64,000 bases of DNA from the NCBI RefSeq assembly GCF_010092985.1, contig NZ_CP048106.1:1116001-1180000 (forward strand), read 5' to 3'. Both the position numbers and the translations under genes were made by a program. Positions within the stretch are counted from its first letter, which is position 1; each line of letters starts with the position of its first letter. This document shows positions 9,819 through 19,172 of this stretch, piece by piece. The notes beneath the pieces were generated by a model that saw only the letters and a program-made list of their open reading frames with translations, was not told the DNA's origin and did no database searches. The stretch comes from Pontibacter pudoricolor. GTDB taxonomy: Bacteria; Bacteroidota; Bacteroidia; Cytophagales; Hymenobacteraceae.

Positions 9819-10745
9819 TTATTTTAGTTTTAAAAAATGAAAACAAGAGGTAATAAATCGTCCCAACCTGAAGCTAGTACTATTTTCATAGGAATTTTTA
9901 GTTTCAACAGTTGATCTTATAGCTTTCAATAAAGCCTCTTCACAGGCTTCCAATTCCAATTTTCTCAACTCATTTATATGATCGGGTGAAAGTACATCTA
10001 AATGCTCATGCATATCCTTATATATTATTTTAGATAATAACTGCCAAGAGTAAGCAGATTTAGCATTTTTACCTGCATGTTGCAACTGTGTTAATGATCC
10101 ATCTCGGGAATTTATATTATAAAGTGGTTTATTAATAGCTATCCCTTTATATTTTTTCAATATTTTATATACCCAATAAATATCTTCAGCCACTCTTCCT
10201 GCAAAGTATGGATGATATCCGTTAGTTTCTGTAAGAACAGCCCTAGAAATCATCATTGTTGCACACATGGTCGGTTCTAGGTGTTTAGAATTATTGTATC
10301 CAAACTTTAAAAATTCATCTTTCAACTCCTTATCTGTTAGCGCAATATTGTTAGGTACTGAATGTCTCAAATTAACATATTTATAGTTTGTAAAACATAT
10401 ACCTAATTTAGTTAGATTCCTAAACTGACTAACTTGGAGTTCTATTCTATTGAACTCAGACCAATCATCGGCATCTTGAAATGCAATAAGATCTCCTGTA
10501 CAAGCCGATAACGCTATATTTACAGCTCCAATTTTCTGCGTATTCTCTTTTAATTCAATTACATTGACTCGCTCATCCTGAAAAGACTTGATTTTTAATA
10601 ATGTATCATCAGTAGATGCATCATCTATCAAAAAAATCTCCAGACGCGGATAAGTTTGGTTGAGAATGGAAAGGACAGCTCTTTCTATATAGGCTGCAAC
10701 ATTATAACAGGGTATTATAACAGAAACTAAAGGATGCATCTCCAT
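9819..10745 (-). CDS. Glycosyltransferase family 2 (GT-A)
   Basis: A 308-residue GT-A enzyme with PLVSVIIPCYNVAAYIERAV, IFLIDDASTDDT and the metal-site motif AFQDADDWSE. Its start codon overlaps the upstream gene's stop (TAATG, one shared base), a clear sign of translational coupling. The tail after residue 220 is helical and shows no second domain. It should add one sugar to the growing lipid-linked oligosaccharide. Confidence 0.85.
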   Translation of the reverse strand: MEMHPLVSVIIPCYNVAAYIERAVLSILNQTYPRLEIFLIDDASTDDTLLKIKSFQDERVNVIELKENTQKIGAVNIALSACTGDLIAFQDADDWSEFNRIELQVSQFRNLTKLGICFTNYKYVNLRHSVPNNIALTDKELKDEFLKFGYNNSKHLEPTMCATMMISRAVLTETNGYHPYFAGRVAEDIYWVYKILKKYKGIAINKPLYNINSRDGSLTQLQHAGKNAKSAYSWQLLSKIIYKDMHEHLDVLSPDHINELRKLELEACEEALLKAIRSTVETKNSYENSTSFRLGRFITSCFHFLKLK

Positions 10746-11758
10746 TATCTTACAACTACTCTTATACCTAATTTAATGATACTTTTAACTAAAAAAAAGT
10801 CATACGCGTGGTCAAGCAGTAACTGCTTAACTCCCCATTTAGCTTCCTTTAGGTGTTTATGATGGAAATGATAGTTAGTATATTTCTTCAGAAAATGTAA
10901 CCGTAGATTTCTCTTAGAAGCTTTGTTATCATTAATTTTCCAATCCCGGTTTAACTTATAAATCTTTTGAGTTTTATATATTTCATCAATCCAAAAACTG
11001 GTAACCTGCCGAGGTAAACCGGCAAAAGTCTGAAGATCAACTATTATACTACTTCTTTCATACAAAAAATTGTTTTCTACTTTATTACTCACAGTTTTAG
11101 AACCTTCGTGAAGCCTGAAGTTAACAAGTGGTTTGTTAATCTTTAGAAATCTCTCCTGACCATGAAGCAAAAGATATCGTACCCATAATTCGCCATCCAT
11201 AATGTAATGCATATCTTCCGGTAGGGGCCCAACTTCTTTAATAATACTTGTTCTAAAAAAGGTAGATGGCTGTGCAATTTGTGCCCACTCAATAGTTTCC
11301 TCAAGTGTCTTCATTAAAGACGTTCCTTCACATAGATGTAATTCCCCATTTGCATATACATGATTTTCATAACCTGAAACAACATGCACAGAAGGATCAT
11401 TCATAAACTGAAGTGCTACTTCATATAGTGCATTAGGTTGATACCAATCATCACTATTAAGCCAGTTAAAAATTTCACCTGTACACCTTTCAAGTCCTTT
11501 ATTTATAGCATGACTTTGCCCCTTGTCCGGTTCACTTATCCAATATGTAATATCCTTTTCATACCTTTTAATTACCTCAATAGTATTATCAGTACTACCA
11601 CCATCAATAATTATAAACTCTAAATTAGGGTAACTTTGATTAATAACTGACAGAATTGTCTGCTCAATAAATTGCCCTTGATTGTAAGAAGGAGTAACTA
11701 TAGATATTTTAGGCCACTTATGCTCTTGCATATCTACCGTAGGTTTATTTTTGAACAA
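10745..11758 (-). CDS. Glycosyltransferase family 2 (WcaA-type)
   Basis: A 337-residue GT-A transferase with ISIVTPSYNQGQFIEQTI, FIIIDGGSTDNT, YWISEPDKGQSHAINKG and the metal motif NWLNSDDWYQ. The EPDKGQS block marks the subfamily shared with the gene at 19995-20804, so the locus holds two members. A further ATG at 11731 (residue 10) could be the true start. It is the last gene before a roughly 1.1-kb gap containing transposase debris, so upstream continuity of the transcript is uncertain. Confidence 0.85.
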   Translation of the reverse strand: MFKNKPTVDMQEHKWPKISIVTPSYNQGQFIEQTILSVINQSYPNLEFIIIDGGSTDNTIEVIKRYEKDITYWISEPDKGQSHAINKGLERCTGEIFNWLNSDDWYQPNALYEVALQFMNDPSVHVVSGYENHVYANGELHLCEGTSLMKTLEETIEWAQIAQPSTFFRTSIIKEVGPLPEDMHYIMDGELWVRYLLLHGQERFLKINKPLVNFRLHEGSKTVSNKVENNFLYERSSIIVDLQTFAGLPRQVTSFWIDEIYKTQKIYKLNRDWKINDNKASKRNLRLHFLKKYTNYHFHHKHLKEAKWGVKQLLLDHAYDFFLVKSIIKLGIRVVVR

Positions 11759-12122
11759 AGATTGAAAGCAATAAAAGCTTGAAGAATAAGTTGTATGCCC
11801 ATTACGAACATAATTTTCTCCAATTTGTAAATCTTATTGTCTTGAATTAAATAACAATTCATTATAGCAATTTACAAATTGTAAGCGAATTCTTTTGAAA
11901 TGAATTCAGCCAACTTTTCATTTTAATGTGTATAATTATAGTAAATATTCCGATTTAGTCAGATGTTATGTTTAGTGAAATCCGTAAAAGTTATTTGTAG
12001 CCCCACAAGCTTTTGAGATGTCTTTTTCATAGTATCTAGATTACTTATTTGCTTTTTTCTTTCCATATAAATTGATGAAAGCACGAGTACTATTTTTTTA
12101 CCCTTCCTTACTGCCAAATCAA
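11759..12122. other. AT-rich gene-poor stretch with one short open frame
   Basis: No convincing gene. The minus strand between about 11962 and 12120 has an unbroken frame of roughly 55 codons with a protein-like composition (VVIDLAVRKGKKIVLVLSS) but no good start, and a stop precedes it. It may be the frameshifted continuation of the gene remnant at 12123-12239. I recognise no family and cannot exclude chance. Confidence 0.4.
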
Positions 12123-12239
12123 TTACCACTTTAGTTTAATCAATAACTTCTTGGTTAATGAGAGCCCTGTAACAACCTTATTCATTCTCATCCAATCATA
12201 CTGCATCCATGTAGCATAAACTGGTTCATGCCCCATTGC
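12123..12239 (-). pseudogene. C-terminal remnant of an unidentified gene
   Basis: A minus-strand frame of about 38 codons ([20 protein letters not shown] onward, ending in LIKLKW and TAA at 12123-12125). It begins exactly where the transposase remnant on the other strand begins, at 12240. Its composition looks like real protein, so it is probably the tail of a gene whose front was lost when the element inserted or recombined. The family is not recognised. Confidence 0.35.
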
Positions 12240-12515
12240 TTGATCGGCGACAGGGCCTATGATTCAGATCCGCTAGATGAGAAACTGAGAGAAAAAGGTG
12301 TGGAGCTAATCGCACCGCACCGCAAGAACAGGGTGAAGAAAAAGACGCAGGATGGCAGAAAGCTCAGGCGCTACAAAAAAAGATAGAAAGTAGAGCGTTT
12401 CTTTGCCTAGTTCTTTAACTTAAGAAGAACCTTAGTAAGGAACGAGTACAAAGCTGAAAACTATCTGGCCTTTGTCCTGCTAGCCTGCATGAAAATCATG
12501 CTAAGGTATTTTTGA
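12240..12515 (+). pseudogene. Decayed IS5-type transposase, C-terminal part
   Basis: Read on the plus strand from 12240, the frame gives [20 protein letters not shown], the region around the second catalytic aspartate of IS5-family DDE transposases. It continues to KVERFFA, which holds the catalytic glutamate, and NYLAFVLLACMKIMLRYF before TGA at 12513-12515. Two in-frame TAG codons (12384-12386, 12408-12410) stand where the family has tryptophan (KRW-KVERFFAW), so TGG to TAG changes killed it. The N-terminal two thirds are missing. It is the only mobile-element trace I see in the window. Confidence 0.85.
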
Positions 12516-12906
12516 GATAACTTCTACTCACGTTTAAGCCCAACTTTAACCAAACGGTAATCATAAACTTGACAGCAACATCTACTTAAGAAATTTCTTT
12601 GATGGTATTAGGGATTAACTAGGAAATTTTAGTCTATTGATGCCTTAGCTGTCAGAGATATTATAAGCCTACAATTCACAAATTAGAGGTAATAAGACAT
12701 GCTCTTTTGGTGAGAAAGAGAGATCTTCCAATTAAAAGACACTTATCATTAAATTATAATATTAAATAGCAAAACTAACAAGCAAAATTAAATCATAATC
12801 TACTTTTGAATGAATATTTTGAAACACATAGAGCCCCAAATAAGATTGTTAAAAAATTATAACAATTTTATTTGCTGATACTGATTCATATTCTCAACAT
12901 ATCACT
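12516..12906. other. AT-rich spacer, nothing recognised
   Basis: About 390 bases between the dead transposase and the GT9 gene. The first 20-30 bases after the transposase stop (around GAGATAACTTC) may be the right end of the insertion element, but no matching left terminal repeat remains. No open frame, RNA gene or clear terminator is visible. Confidence 0.4.
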
Positions 12907-14016
12907 CTATATCAGTAATTCTAAAGCCTTATTAACTACAATATCTACCGCTTCTCTATTGATCTGACGGAAATTGGCTAGTTCATCTTTTTCAAAACCT
13001 TCCTTGGGATAAACATTAATTATATTAGTAGCTAAATCTTTAGGATAAGGATGAAATCTACCTCTATACCTACCGTGAGAAACACATATTGCAGAGGAAG
13101 CAGTAGCTGCTGCAATATGAACAGCACTTGTCTCATTTGATATAAGCAGATCAGCACTAGCAATAATATTTATTAACTGTGGAAGATCTAATAAACCTGT
13201 TAAATCAAGAACTTTAACATTTTGGTTAATATTTTTTATAATATTTTCAGCTATAAACTTCTCACTTTTAGAGCCAGTAATTACAAATTTTATAGAACTA
13301 TTAATTTGATCTTGTATAGAGTTAACTGTTAATGCAAAATATAATGCACTCCAGCGCCTAAAAGCCTCACCCGCTCCAGGCACAATAACAATTGTTATTA
13401 CCTGATCTTCTCTTTTAAAATCAACAGGTAAAGATAATATAGGCATTTGTTCTGAAGATCCAGTTAGTTTTTCGAAGAACTCTCTATTTCTATTAAACTC
13501 AAATTCATCAGTATCAGAAACTTTAATAAGTTTATCGTAGAACTTAGAGGATCTCTTATATTTTTCAAAAGTTTCAAAATTTATACTATCCCCTTCACTA
13601 CCAATAACCTTTTTACCACCAATACTGGATATAAATTCATCAAATTCCCATCTCCTTGAATGCATAGGATTTATTATTAAATCATAGCTTTTTAATTTAA
13701 GTTTTAATAACAGCTTAAATTTCTTTAGATGATTATGATAAAGTAAAGATGGATTAATCCAAATGAAGTGATCTATTACAGAAAAATCATATGATTCAGA
13801 AAGAGTTCTAACAGAACTATTCCCTAACAAGGTAATAGTTCTGTTCTTATACTGTGGTTGATTCTTTAAGAAATGCAGGTAGTTCCTAAACAAAATATAA
13901 TCACCTATTGCATCTAACCTAACAATAAGAATACGGTTAGAATTAAATGGCAATACTATTTTCCTAACTATTAGAAAAATCAAATACCAAATACTCTTTT
14001 TTATCTTAGCTAACAA
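12907..14016 (-). CDS. Glycosyltransferase family 9 (heptosyltransferase-like)
   Basis: A 369-residue GT-B protein of the ADP-heptose:LPS heptosyltransferase family. It shows ILIVRLDAIGDYILFRNYL at the N-terminus, IVIVPGAGEAFRRWSALYF at the start of the donor domain and LISNETSAVHIAAATAS at the donor site. The frame can only start at TTG (14014-14016), because there is no ATG before the first strand. That start overlaps the upstream gene by 11 bp. Some 27 residues precede the usual family N-terminus and include a hydrophobic stretch (WYLIFLIVRKIVL) that could dock it to the membrane. Confidence 0.85.
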   Translation of the reverse strand: MLAKIKKSIWYLIFLIVRKIVLPFNSNRILIVRLDAIGDYILFRNYLHFLKNQPQYKNRTITLLGNSSVRTLSESYDFSVIDHFIWINPSLLYHNHLKKFKLLLKLKLKSYDLIINPMHSRRWEFDEFISSIGGKKVIGSEGDSINFETFEKYKRSSKFYDKLIKVSDTDEFEFNRNREFFEKLTGSSEQMPILSLPVDFKREDQVITIVIVPGAGEAFRRWSALYFALTVNSIQDQINSSIKFVITGSKSEKFIAENIIKNINQNVKVLDLTGLLDLPQLINIIASADLLISNETSAVHIAAATASSAICVSHGRYRGRFHPYPKDLATNIINVYPKEGFEKDELANFRQINREAVDIVVNKALELLI

Positions 14017-15109
14017 AGGGACTTAAAATTTTTTGATATTCACTAAATTTAGTTTTTTTCAAATCAAAAAGCCGATTTCTTTCTTGATTAATATTCTCCA
14101 ACAGCAACTCTACATTGGAAAGAAGCACTTTAGGTGTTGCTTCTTTTACATATAAAATTGGCAGATTAATATTATCTAACATGAGCATTCTAGTATCTGT
14201 ACAGACAGATACTGCTGGAACGCCAACACTAGCCATTGCTACTGATGCATGCATCCTGTTATTTATTCCTACTTTTGCAAACTTGATAATTTCTAAATAT
14301 TCTGAGACAGATTTTGGAAAGTAGTGAATGAATGAAGGCGCTATTTTCTCTGCTAATTCAACTTCCTTTTCACTATGACAAATAAAACGGATATCATGTT
14401 CTCCTTTTAATTTATCTATTAAATACAAAACAGAATTCTCCCATTCTTGATTATTTATTTGCTGGTCCCAACTATAATGTCCGCCACCTTCCATATAATT
14501 GATTAAGATATATTCTCCTTCTCTTTTGTTTTCAAAAGCTTTATCTACAAAGAAAGCAGTACATGGAAGTAATTCATTTTTTATACCAACAGAAGAAAAG
14601 AGCTTATTAGCAAGCTTATCCCGTGTAGTTGTGATTTTACATAAACTACCTATATCTTCTGCATAGATTTTTTCCCTATTATCTATAAATCCTTCTTGTT
14701 TTTCCCAAGGATAACATGAACCGGCTGCAAGATTTATTGTTGGCACTTTATCTTTCAACCTGGCAACGGTATTATACCAAATAGGTTGAGCCCACTCGTT
14801 TTCAAAGCAGTTAGGCCAAAGTACCGGAGCTCCACTTTGTATAATTAAATCTTGATTCTTAAAAACGCTGAATAAGTGGTAAAAAAACTTATTATATGCA
14901 TAATATAAGAAACGTTTCCCTTTAAAAGGAGGAAGCTTAGTTAGAAAATGAAACGGGCTATTAGGTAAAACAGCAGTTTCTGGCTGATGTTTATTAACAT
15001 AGGTAAAGGTTACGTTGTCATTGAGAGTAGCTATTATATTCTCAATACCTGTCCTAATAAAATCATCTCCAATATTTGTATCTATAGTAGTTATAAAACC
15101 AATTTTCAT
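14006..15109 (-). CDS. Polysaccharide pyruvyl transferase family protein
   Basis: A 367-residue protein of the CsaB/WcaK-type pyruvyl transferase family, which adds pyruvate ketals from phosphoenolpyruvate to sugars of surface polymers. Seen in the sequence are the opening MKIGFITTIDTNIGDDFIRTG, the middle LIIQSGAPVLWPNCFENEW and the C-terminal INNRMHASVAMASVGVPAVS (the NxRxHxxxxA block with its conserved Arg-His). It implies an acidic modification of the polysaccharide. Some members act on other substrates. Confidence 0.8.
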   Translation of the reverse strand: MKIGFITTIDTNIGDDFIRTGIENIIATLNDNVTFTYVNKHQPETAVLPNSPFHFLTKLPPFKGKRFLYYAYNKFFYHLFSVFKNQDLIIQSGAPVLWPNCFENEWAQPIWYNTVARLKDKVPTINLAAGSCYPWEKQEGFIDNREKIYAEDIGSLCKITTTRDKLANKLFSSVGIKNELLPCTAFFVDKAFENKREGEYILINYMEGGGHYSWDQQINNQEWENSVLYLIDKLKGEHDIRFICHSEKEVELAEKIAPSFIHYFPKSVSEYLEIIKFAKVGINNRMHASVAMASVGVPAVSVCTDTRMLMLDNINLPILYVKEATPKVLLSNVELLLENINQERNRLFDLKKTKFSEYQKILSPFVS

Positions 15110-15225
15110 ATCACACTTTTAAGATCTCTTTTTATATAAACTTTACACAATATATACTATTTCAATCTAAGCATAATGTACTAATTTGAAAAAGGAAATA
15201 ATGAAATCTAAAATAGAGTATATTA

Positions 15226-16194
15226 TTAATTTAATATACTTCTAATATTAAAGACACAATTTTTAATGGGTTTGTAAGCTTTTGAAACAAAGTATCTAAA
15301 AAAGACCATTATAGTATCAAACTTACCCTTTTCGCTTATAACTTGTGCAGTCATAGTTAAATGCCCCCTATCATAAACTTTATCGACTTCAATTTTACCA
15401 TTTTCTTTTAAAGGAAATGAAAGAGAAAACACCTTTTTAACCGCCCATTTAGGAGCTAAAGTAGTATGAGTTGCTGTTGCATTGAAACCAATATTCTCAA
15501 TTAAATTTTTTGAAGGAATAATGCTTAATCCATTGTTAAGCAGCTTGCAGAGTGTCCATTGATAATCCCAGGTATTAATTCGACCATCATAAAGGTTATC
15601 GTATAGCTGCTTTCTTTCCGTTCTGAACTTAGAGGAGAAAAAAGACTCTAAAATAAAATTTTGAATGTTGTTATCTTTCCAAAATTTAACTTCAACATCA
15701 TAGCATTTCCAAGCTCTTCTCCAACTAGCCCATCCCCAGACGCTTCCAAAATGACTAAAGTGAAATGATTGATTATTTGCTTTCCATGTCTCATATATAT
15801 TAAAACCTGCTACATGCATTACTCGATTGTCAAACCTGTATTTTTCCAGCAGCTCTTCACAATAGTTAAAAAAGCTTATATCTGGTAAGATATCATCTTC
15901 TAAAATGATACCTTCCTCAATCTGCTCAAAAAACCATGTTATAGCACTACTTACTGCATACTTACATCCAAGATTACTCTCTCTAAAAAGTGTTACAACC
16001 TTACAATCCCAGTCAACTGATGTTGCAATATCACGTGTCAACTTACAATTCTCAATATCATCATCTCTGCCTTCACGTGGACCATCAGCAGCAACGAATA
16101 AAAGTTTAGGTCTGACTTCACGTATCTTTTCAAATACTATTTGAGTTTGTTGAGGCCTATTAAAAATAAGAAATAATACAGGTGTGTTAAGCAT
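15226..16194 (-). CDS. Glycosyltransferase-like (HlpA/GNT-I-type GT-A)
   Basis: A 322-residue GT-A fold protein often annotated as hemolytic-protein-HlpA-like. MLNTPVLFLIFNRPQQTQIV, FVAADGPREG, AITWFFEQIEEGIILEDDIL (EDD metal site) and GSVWGWASWRRAW are the shared blocks. It is a clear paralogue of the N-terminal half of the 590-residue fusion at 22054-23826. The family resembles N-acetylglucosaminyltransferase I; the bacterial members' chemistry is poorly known. A 116-bp AT-rich gap separates it from the pyruvyl transferase gene. Confidence 0.7.
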   Translation of the reverse strand: MLNTPVLFLIFNRPQQTQIVFEKIREVRPKLLFVAADGPREGRDDDIENCKLTRDIATSVDWDCKVVTLFRESNLGCKYAVSSAITWFFEQIEEGIILEDDILPDISFFNYCEELLEKYRFDNRVMHVAGFNIYETWKANNQSFHFSHFGSVWGWASWRRAWKCYDVEVKFWKDNNIQNFILESFFSSKFRTERKQLYDNLYDGRINTWDYQWTLCKLLNNGLSIIPSKNLIENIGFNATATHTTLAPKWAVKKVFSLSFPLKENGKIEVDKVYDRGHLTMTAQVISEKGKFDTIMVFFRYFVSKAYKPIKNCVFNIRSILN

Positions 16195-16203
16195 ACTCTA
16201 TAA

Positions 16204-17223
16204 CTATGATATAGGCTTCGAATTCAGAAAAACAATTCTCTTTATCTTGCCTAAATAAACCCTGGTCCTTCTATATATTGTAATCCAATGGTATTTAGGA
16301 TAATAGATAGTTATACCTTTATAAAATTTAGAGTAATAACATTTATAAGTAGAAAAGAAATCAACGCCATGTTTAATTAAATTTAATCTATACGTGTCAA
16401 TGATCTCTTTTAGATCAGGCCTTTGTGATAAGGAGTACAAGGAATATCTTGAAACATCGTTTGAGTGCGCCTTAACTCCACTAAAGTGATAAAATATCAA
16501 ATCATAATCATGATTGATTTTATATAAATTATTTCCCCTACTTGTAACTTCTCTTTCATGTAAGTTCCAACCTGCCATGTTATATCCAGGGCTTTTTTCA
16601 ATATATACATTTTGAAAAAAAACAATAGCTAAATTAATCCACTTTTGATCAAAAAAGAGGTGCATATCACTATTGCTATACGCTTGATTTATAAGCCGTT
16701 TTTGCCACCAATCTAGAAACTTAAAAGCTTCATCACATCGAGAAACTCCTATAAAGCCAAGATTAAAAGTTCCTCCATTCAAAAAGCTGCTTTCAGCTAT
16801 ACCAAAGGGATGTTCATCACTTGGTGTAAGCAAATGAGGTGTAACAATTAATGTATTCTTACTTAGAGTGACAATAGCATCATTAAGCTTCCCGAAGACC
16901 ATTATATCTGGATCAAAATAAAATACAGCATTAATATTGATCTCCGTTTTTAAAATATGGTTAATAATATAGGGCTTTACAGCTGTATTTAATTCTGTAA
17001 TATTATAACGCACACACATACCCTTAAAGTCAGTAACGGGAATGTTTTCAATTTCTATTACCTGAAAAGGAATTTTATCTTTTATGTGCTCACGTCCCTC
17101 AAACTTATCAACCAAATATATTCTGAAGTCAACGTTCAAGTTAGACTCCTCCAATGATTTACCTAACGTTATAGCCTGCGCCAGATAATTAATAGAGCAT
17201 ATTGTAAAGGCAATAGTAGACAT
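16204..17223 (-). CDS. Putative glycosyltransferase (GT-A, GT8-like)
   Basis: A 339-residue protein beginning MSTIAFTICSINYLAQAITL, with VFYFDPDIMVFGKL as a DXD-type metal site near residue 120 and FNLGFIGVSR and KSPGYNMAGWNLHERE further on. This layout recurs in Bacteroidota polysaccharide clusters as an uncharacterised GT-A transferase related to GT8. It follows the HlpA-like gene with a 9-bp gap. Donor and acceptor are unknown. Confidence 0.65.
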   Translation of the reverse strand: MSTIAFTICSINYLAQAITLGKSLEESNLNVDFRIYLVDKFEGREHIKDKIPFQVIEIENIPVTDFKGMCVRYNITELNTAVKPYIINHILKTEININAVFYFDPDIMVFGKLNDAIVTLSKNTLIVTPHLLTPSDEHPFGIAESSFLNGGTFNLGFIGVSRCDEAFKFLDWWQKRLINQAYSNSDMHLFFDQKWINLAIVFFQNVYIEKSPGYNMAGWNLHEREVTSRGNNLYKINHDYDLIFYHFSGVKAHSNDVSRYSLYSLSQRPDLKEIIDTYRLNLIKHGVDFFSTYKCYYSKFYKGITIYYPKYHWITIYRRTRVYLGKIKRIVFLNSKPIS

Positions 17224-17277
17224 AATTAATTCTTATTTGTTACCGACTACAATCTTGATAATCATAAAAATTGTAGT

Positions 17278-18420
17278 CTATGCATGTATTGGAGTTGGAG
17301 CTTGAGTTTGTTGGTATATAGTTGTTTTCAAGTTTATTGCTTTTTTTTCAATTAAATTCCATGAAATAAAGCCAGCAATTAGAGCAATTGGAATTGTTAA
17401 AATTGTCAGTAGTAAATGATCTAATAAAAAAAAGTGCATTAATACCTGCTGAATTAAAAAGCCATATATATAAACTCCATAAGACAAGTCTCCTATTTTA
17501 TTATTTAATCCGCCAATCCATTTCGTATTAGTTAAGCCAATGGTTAAAATAATTATAGGAAATAGAAACACTTCAAATTCAATATATGTATTCAGTGCTA
17601 TTGTGATTATCATAACCAATGATGCCAAACTGGCAACAATAGGCATATACCTGATTGATGAAAAATTAAAGGCTGATAATAAAGCTCCGGCGTTAAAGTA
17701 CAAACCGAAATCAATTACAGCAAAAGGCCTAAATCCAGTCATTCCAAAATCTGTTTGTTGACTTGCAGACCCCAATGTTGAACGCTCTAACCCCAGTGGA
17801 GAAAATACTAGATCGTAAATAAAAGCGATCTCATGAAATCTTAATACATATAAACAAATGAAAGATATTGTTAGCAGACTTTTGATCAATAATTTCTTCT
17901 CCTTGATAAAAAACAATGAACTTAAAACTATATAAAACAGGAATTCATATTGTAATGTCCATATAGAGCCATTTATATAAGCTGAATATGGATTATTTTC
18001 TATTGTATCTAAGATTGTACCCTGAAAAGGTCCAAAGGGTAAAAAATTCGTAAGAACATATGTATATGGCTCTGAGGTAAGAGTAAAATATCCTATAATA
18101 CTATACCTGTGAGACAAAACAGAAAAGCAAATTGAAGTAACTAAAAGTACTACTAATAACCCAGGGAAAATTCTTAAAACCCTTTTTATATAATATTCGC
18201 TAATAGTATTACTATTATTTAGACTTTGCAAAATTAAATAACCACTAATCGTAAAGAAACCATACAGGCCTACTCTTGAAAATGTAATTTGATTATTCGT
18301 TAATTGATATAGACCATCATTATAGTGGATACCAGTCAATGTATAAGAATGAGTTATTATAACAAATAAAGCAAATAGTAGCCTTAGAAAATCAAAATTA
18401 TTTTGATGCCTTGATTTCAT
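17278..18420 (-). CDS. Acyltransferase family 3 (OafA/YrhL-like)
   Basis: A 380-residue integral membrane protein with about ten predicted spans. NFDFLRLLFALFVIITHSYT carries the conserved Arg and His of the acyltransferase-3 domain, and GLYGFFTISGYLILQSL is the next family block. Such proteins O-acetylate surface polysaccharide sugars. It lacks the extra SGNH domain some relatives have, so it is the single-domain type. It is most likely a decoration enzyme for this locus. Confidence 0.85.
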   Translation of the reverse strand: MKSRHQNNFDFLRLLFALFVIITHSYTLTGIHYNDGLYQLTNNQITFSRVGLYGFFTISGYLILQSLNNSNTISEYYIKRVLRIFPGLLVVLLVTSICFSVLSHRYSIIGYFTLTSEPYTYVLTNFLPFGPFQGTILDTIENNPYSAYINGSIWTLQYEFLFYIVLSSLFFIKEKKLLIKSLLTISFICLYVLRFHEIAFIYDLVFSPLGLERSTLGSASQQTDFGMTGFRPFAVIDFGLYFNAGALLSAFNFSSIRYMPIVASLASLVMIITIALNTYIEFEVFLFPIIILTIGLTNTKWIGGLNNKIGDLSYGVYIYGFLIQQVLMHFFLLDHLLLTILTIPIALIAGFISWNLIEKKAINLKTTIYQQTQAPTPIHA

Positions 18421-18464
18421 ATTTGATTCTTCAGAAAAAATAAATCAATTACTTACTTATGTTT

Positions 18465-19172
18465 TCACTTAATAGCATCAACAATCAAGGAAGTATACTC
18501 CAGCTTCCCACCAACATTACTTTTGTCATGCTTACTTGATCTCATTACTTTACCATAGTTCTCATCGTAAGAATTGAAATTAAAATTTCCAGCTTCATCC
18601 CAGTACTCCAGAAGGTCTACAGTAAAACCTGCTTTAGTTAAGCTTTCAGTCATAGACTTATAAGTATATAAAATTTTATGATCATCAGCTCCAGGGCCAT
18701 TCCCACCTGGTTTTACATAGTCAATATAAGATGGTTTAGGATGTAATCCGTCTGGTACTGCAATCCGAAGTCTCCCACCTTCTTTCAGGTATTTATATAT
18801 ATTCAAATTAGCTTTATCAGTTTGTTCAACATCAAGGTGCTCCCAAACATGTTCTGAGAAAACAGTATCAACCGATCCTTCTCTAAAATACCTTTTCCAG
18901 TCTTCATAATTAGATACATCCAATGTATCTATATCAGTAAGAATCCAGCCATCAATCTGTATGCCTCCACTACCTACCACTAATTTGATAGAATCTGAGG
19001 ATAAAACCTGACATTTAGTTTTACTGATTTTGAGTTCTTTTCTTAATAAAGAGTTTTCGTTTTCTAATTGCTCTCTCTTCAACCTCAGTAAATAATTCTG
19101 CTTAACTAGTTCAGTCTTTGCATCTGTAAACTTTTTGATCAGAGGTATTTTTTTTAGTAATGTCTTCATCAT
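18465..19172 (-). CDS. SAM-dependent methyltransferase with N-terminal coiled coil
   Basis: A 235-residue protein. Residues 1-55 are charged and helical (a likely coiled coil, KREQLENENSLLRKELKI). The rest is a small class I methyltransferase domain: LVVGSGGIQIDGWILTDID, VDTVFSEHVWEHLD and LKEGGRLRIAVPDG. This arrangement matches the predicted methyltransferase group often found in polysaccharide clusters. Its first codon overlaps the end of the upstream GT2 gene (ATGATGA). It may methylate a sugar or cap the chain end; the coiled coil could set position or chain length (inference). Confidence 0.75.
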   Translation of the reverse strand: MMKTLLKKIPLIKKFTDAKTELVKQNYLLRLKREQLENENSLLRKELKISKTKCQVLSSDSIKLVVGSGGIQIDGWILTDIDTLDVSNYEDWKRYFREGSVDTVFSEHVWEHLDVEQTDKANLNIYKYLKEGGRLRIAVPDGLHPKPSYIDYVKPGGNGPGADDHKILYTYKSMTESLTKAGFTVDLLEYWDEAGNFNFNSYDENYGKVMRSSKHDKSNVGGKLEYTSLIVDAIK

